NCBI GenBank assembly: GCA_035515515.1
Contig: DATJBC010000083.1
Location: 1-12,569 of the forward strand
Origin: DATJBC01 sp035515515
Lineage (GTDB): Bacteria > Actinomycetota > Acidimicrobiia > Acidimicrobiales > UBA8190
DNA: 12,569 nt
Reading direction: 5' to 3'
The notes below the pieces were generated by a model, which saw nothing but the letters and a program-made list of their open reading frames with translations, was not told the DNA's origin and did no database searches. Below, piece after piece: positions 12,253 through 12,569 of this stretch. Both the position numbers and the translations under genes were made by a program. How positions within the stretch are numbered: the stretch's first letter is position 1; every line of letters starts with the position of its first letter.

Positions 12253-12569
12253 CTACACGTTGGGGTCCGGGGTTCCTCCACCGCAGTTCCCGGCTTCGCA
12301 GCCCGACGAACCGTTGGGGTTGGAGCCGGCGCTCGAACTGCCCGAGGACTGGCCGGAGCCGCTCGACGACTGGCCGGAGCTGCCCGAGGACTGGCCGGAG
12401 CTGCCCGACGAGCCGGAGCCGCTCGACGACTGGCCGGAGCTGCCCGAGGACTGGCCGGAGCTGCCCGAGGACGACGAGCCGGCGCCGCCCGACGACTGGC
12501 CGGAGCTGCCCGAGCTGTCCGAGTAGTACGTGCCCGAGCTGCCCGAGCTGCCCGAGCTACCCGAGCTGC
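12253..12569 (-). CDS. Ser/Gly/Gln-repeat protein with two-Cys tail, 5' end beyond the window
   Basis: On the minus strand a frame is open from the window edge to TAG 12255-12253, at least 104 residues. It consists of GSS tripeptides, a TYYSDSS segment, then units of QSSGSSG or the variant QSSSGSG, followed by SSSAGSNPNGSSGCEAGNC and a final GGGTPDPNV. The tail has two Cys five residues apart. No family is recognised. The gene precedes the SdpA-like and HTTM genes on the same strand, the position a substrate or precursor would have. The plus strand is also open (PEDWPELP repeats), but E/D changes between repeats there are silent on the minus strand, and the partial copy at 12184-12220 has mostly synonymous changes in the minus frame, so the minus reading is preferred. 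The start and any signal peptide are not visible. Confidence 0.6.
   Translation of the reverse strand, partial: SSGSSGSSGSSGTYYSDSSGSSGQSSGGAGSSSSGSSGQSSGSSGQSSSGSGSSGSSGQSSGSSGQSSSGSGQSSGSSSAGSNPNGSSGCEAGNCGGGTPDPNV
12349..12569. repeat. Tandem 21-bp and 9-bp repeats inside the Ser/Gly gene
   Basis: CTGGCCGGAGCTGCCCGAGGA-type 21-bp units begin at 12349, 12370, 12391, 12430 and 12451. A shortened 18-bp unit lies at 12412, an interrupted one at 12472, and a further copy starts at 12496. The end of the window is a run of 9-bp GAGCTGCCC units. On the minus strand these give the seven-residue QSSGSSG and three-residue GSS repeats. Unit changes keep the frame. Such arrays vary in copy number and are prone to assembly error. 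Confidence 0.85.

Noticed and set aside
12260..12526. Plus-strand open frame with PEDWPELP-type acidic repeats
   Set aside because: It mirrors the Ser/Gly frame on the other strand. Changes between repeat units that alter E to D here are silent on the minus strand, and the nearby partial copy has mostly synonymous changes in the minus frame only.

Overview
This is about 12.6 kb of very GC-rich DNA (my estimate is above 70 percent) with heavy G/C third positions, frequent GTG starts and short gaps between genes. The coding style and gene set (a mycobacterial-type biotin synthase with a BsaP-like helper, a GH13 glucosidase, LuxR-type regulators, an HTTM membrane protein) point to a high-GC actinobacterium. 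A deep lineage such as Acidimicrobiia is a guess, not something the sequence proves.

Layout. 1-1029 (+) is the 3' part of a MobF/TrwC relaxase without a helicase domain. 1036-1788 (-) holds a BsaP-like Cys-rich small protein and an archaeal-type riboflavin synthase. 1897-4187 (+) is a translationally coupled pair, an AlkA-like DNA glycosylase and a GH13 alpha-glucosidase. 4204-6106 (-) is biotin synthase followed by a short-chain dehydrogenase. 6166-7464 (+) is an acyl-CoA dehydrogenase. 7495-8249 (-) is a lipoprotein overlapped by a small ParB-like protein. 8336-9288 (+) is a possible Arg-rich mini-ORF leading into a metallo-beta-lactamase-fold hydrolase. 9330-10513 (+) carries two response regulators with no kinase in view. 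10390-12569 (-) is the most unusual part: a Ser/Gly/Gln-repeat protein with a two-Cys tail (running off the window), a single-pass membrane protein with a W-x-M-F-A-P-x-P motif, and a polytopic HTTM protein.

How it fits together. The minus-strand locus at the right end resembles the SdpA/SdpB pair that matures the SdpC toxin of Bacillus, with a low-complexity Ser/Gly protein in the substrate position. A decayed second copy of that protein's 3' end lies between the genes, and three of its four base differences are silent in the minus-strand frame. This is the best candidate for an undescribed system. Separately, the BioB here has lost one of the three cysteines that hold the auxiliary [2Fe-2S] cluster in E. 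coli BioB, while a BsaP-like helper sits 3.2 kb away. A TANNNT-like -10 box placed 6-7 bases before the start codon recurs at several genes (ribC, bsaP-like, bioB, lipoprotein, first response regulator), suggesting leaderless transcription is common in this genome.

No tRNA, rRNA, CRISPR array or intact transposon was seen. All homology calls rest on motif recognition, not on searches.
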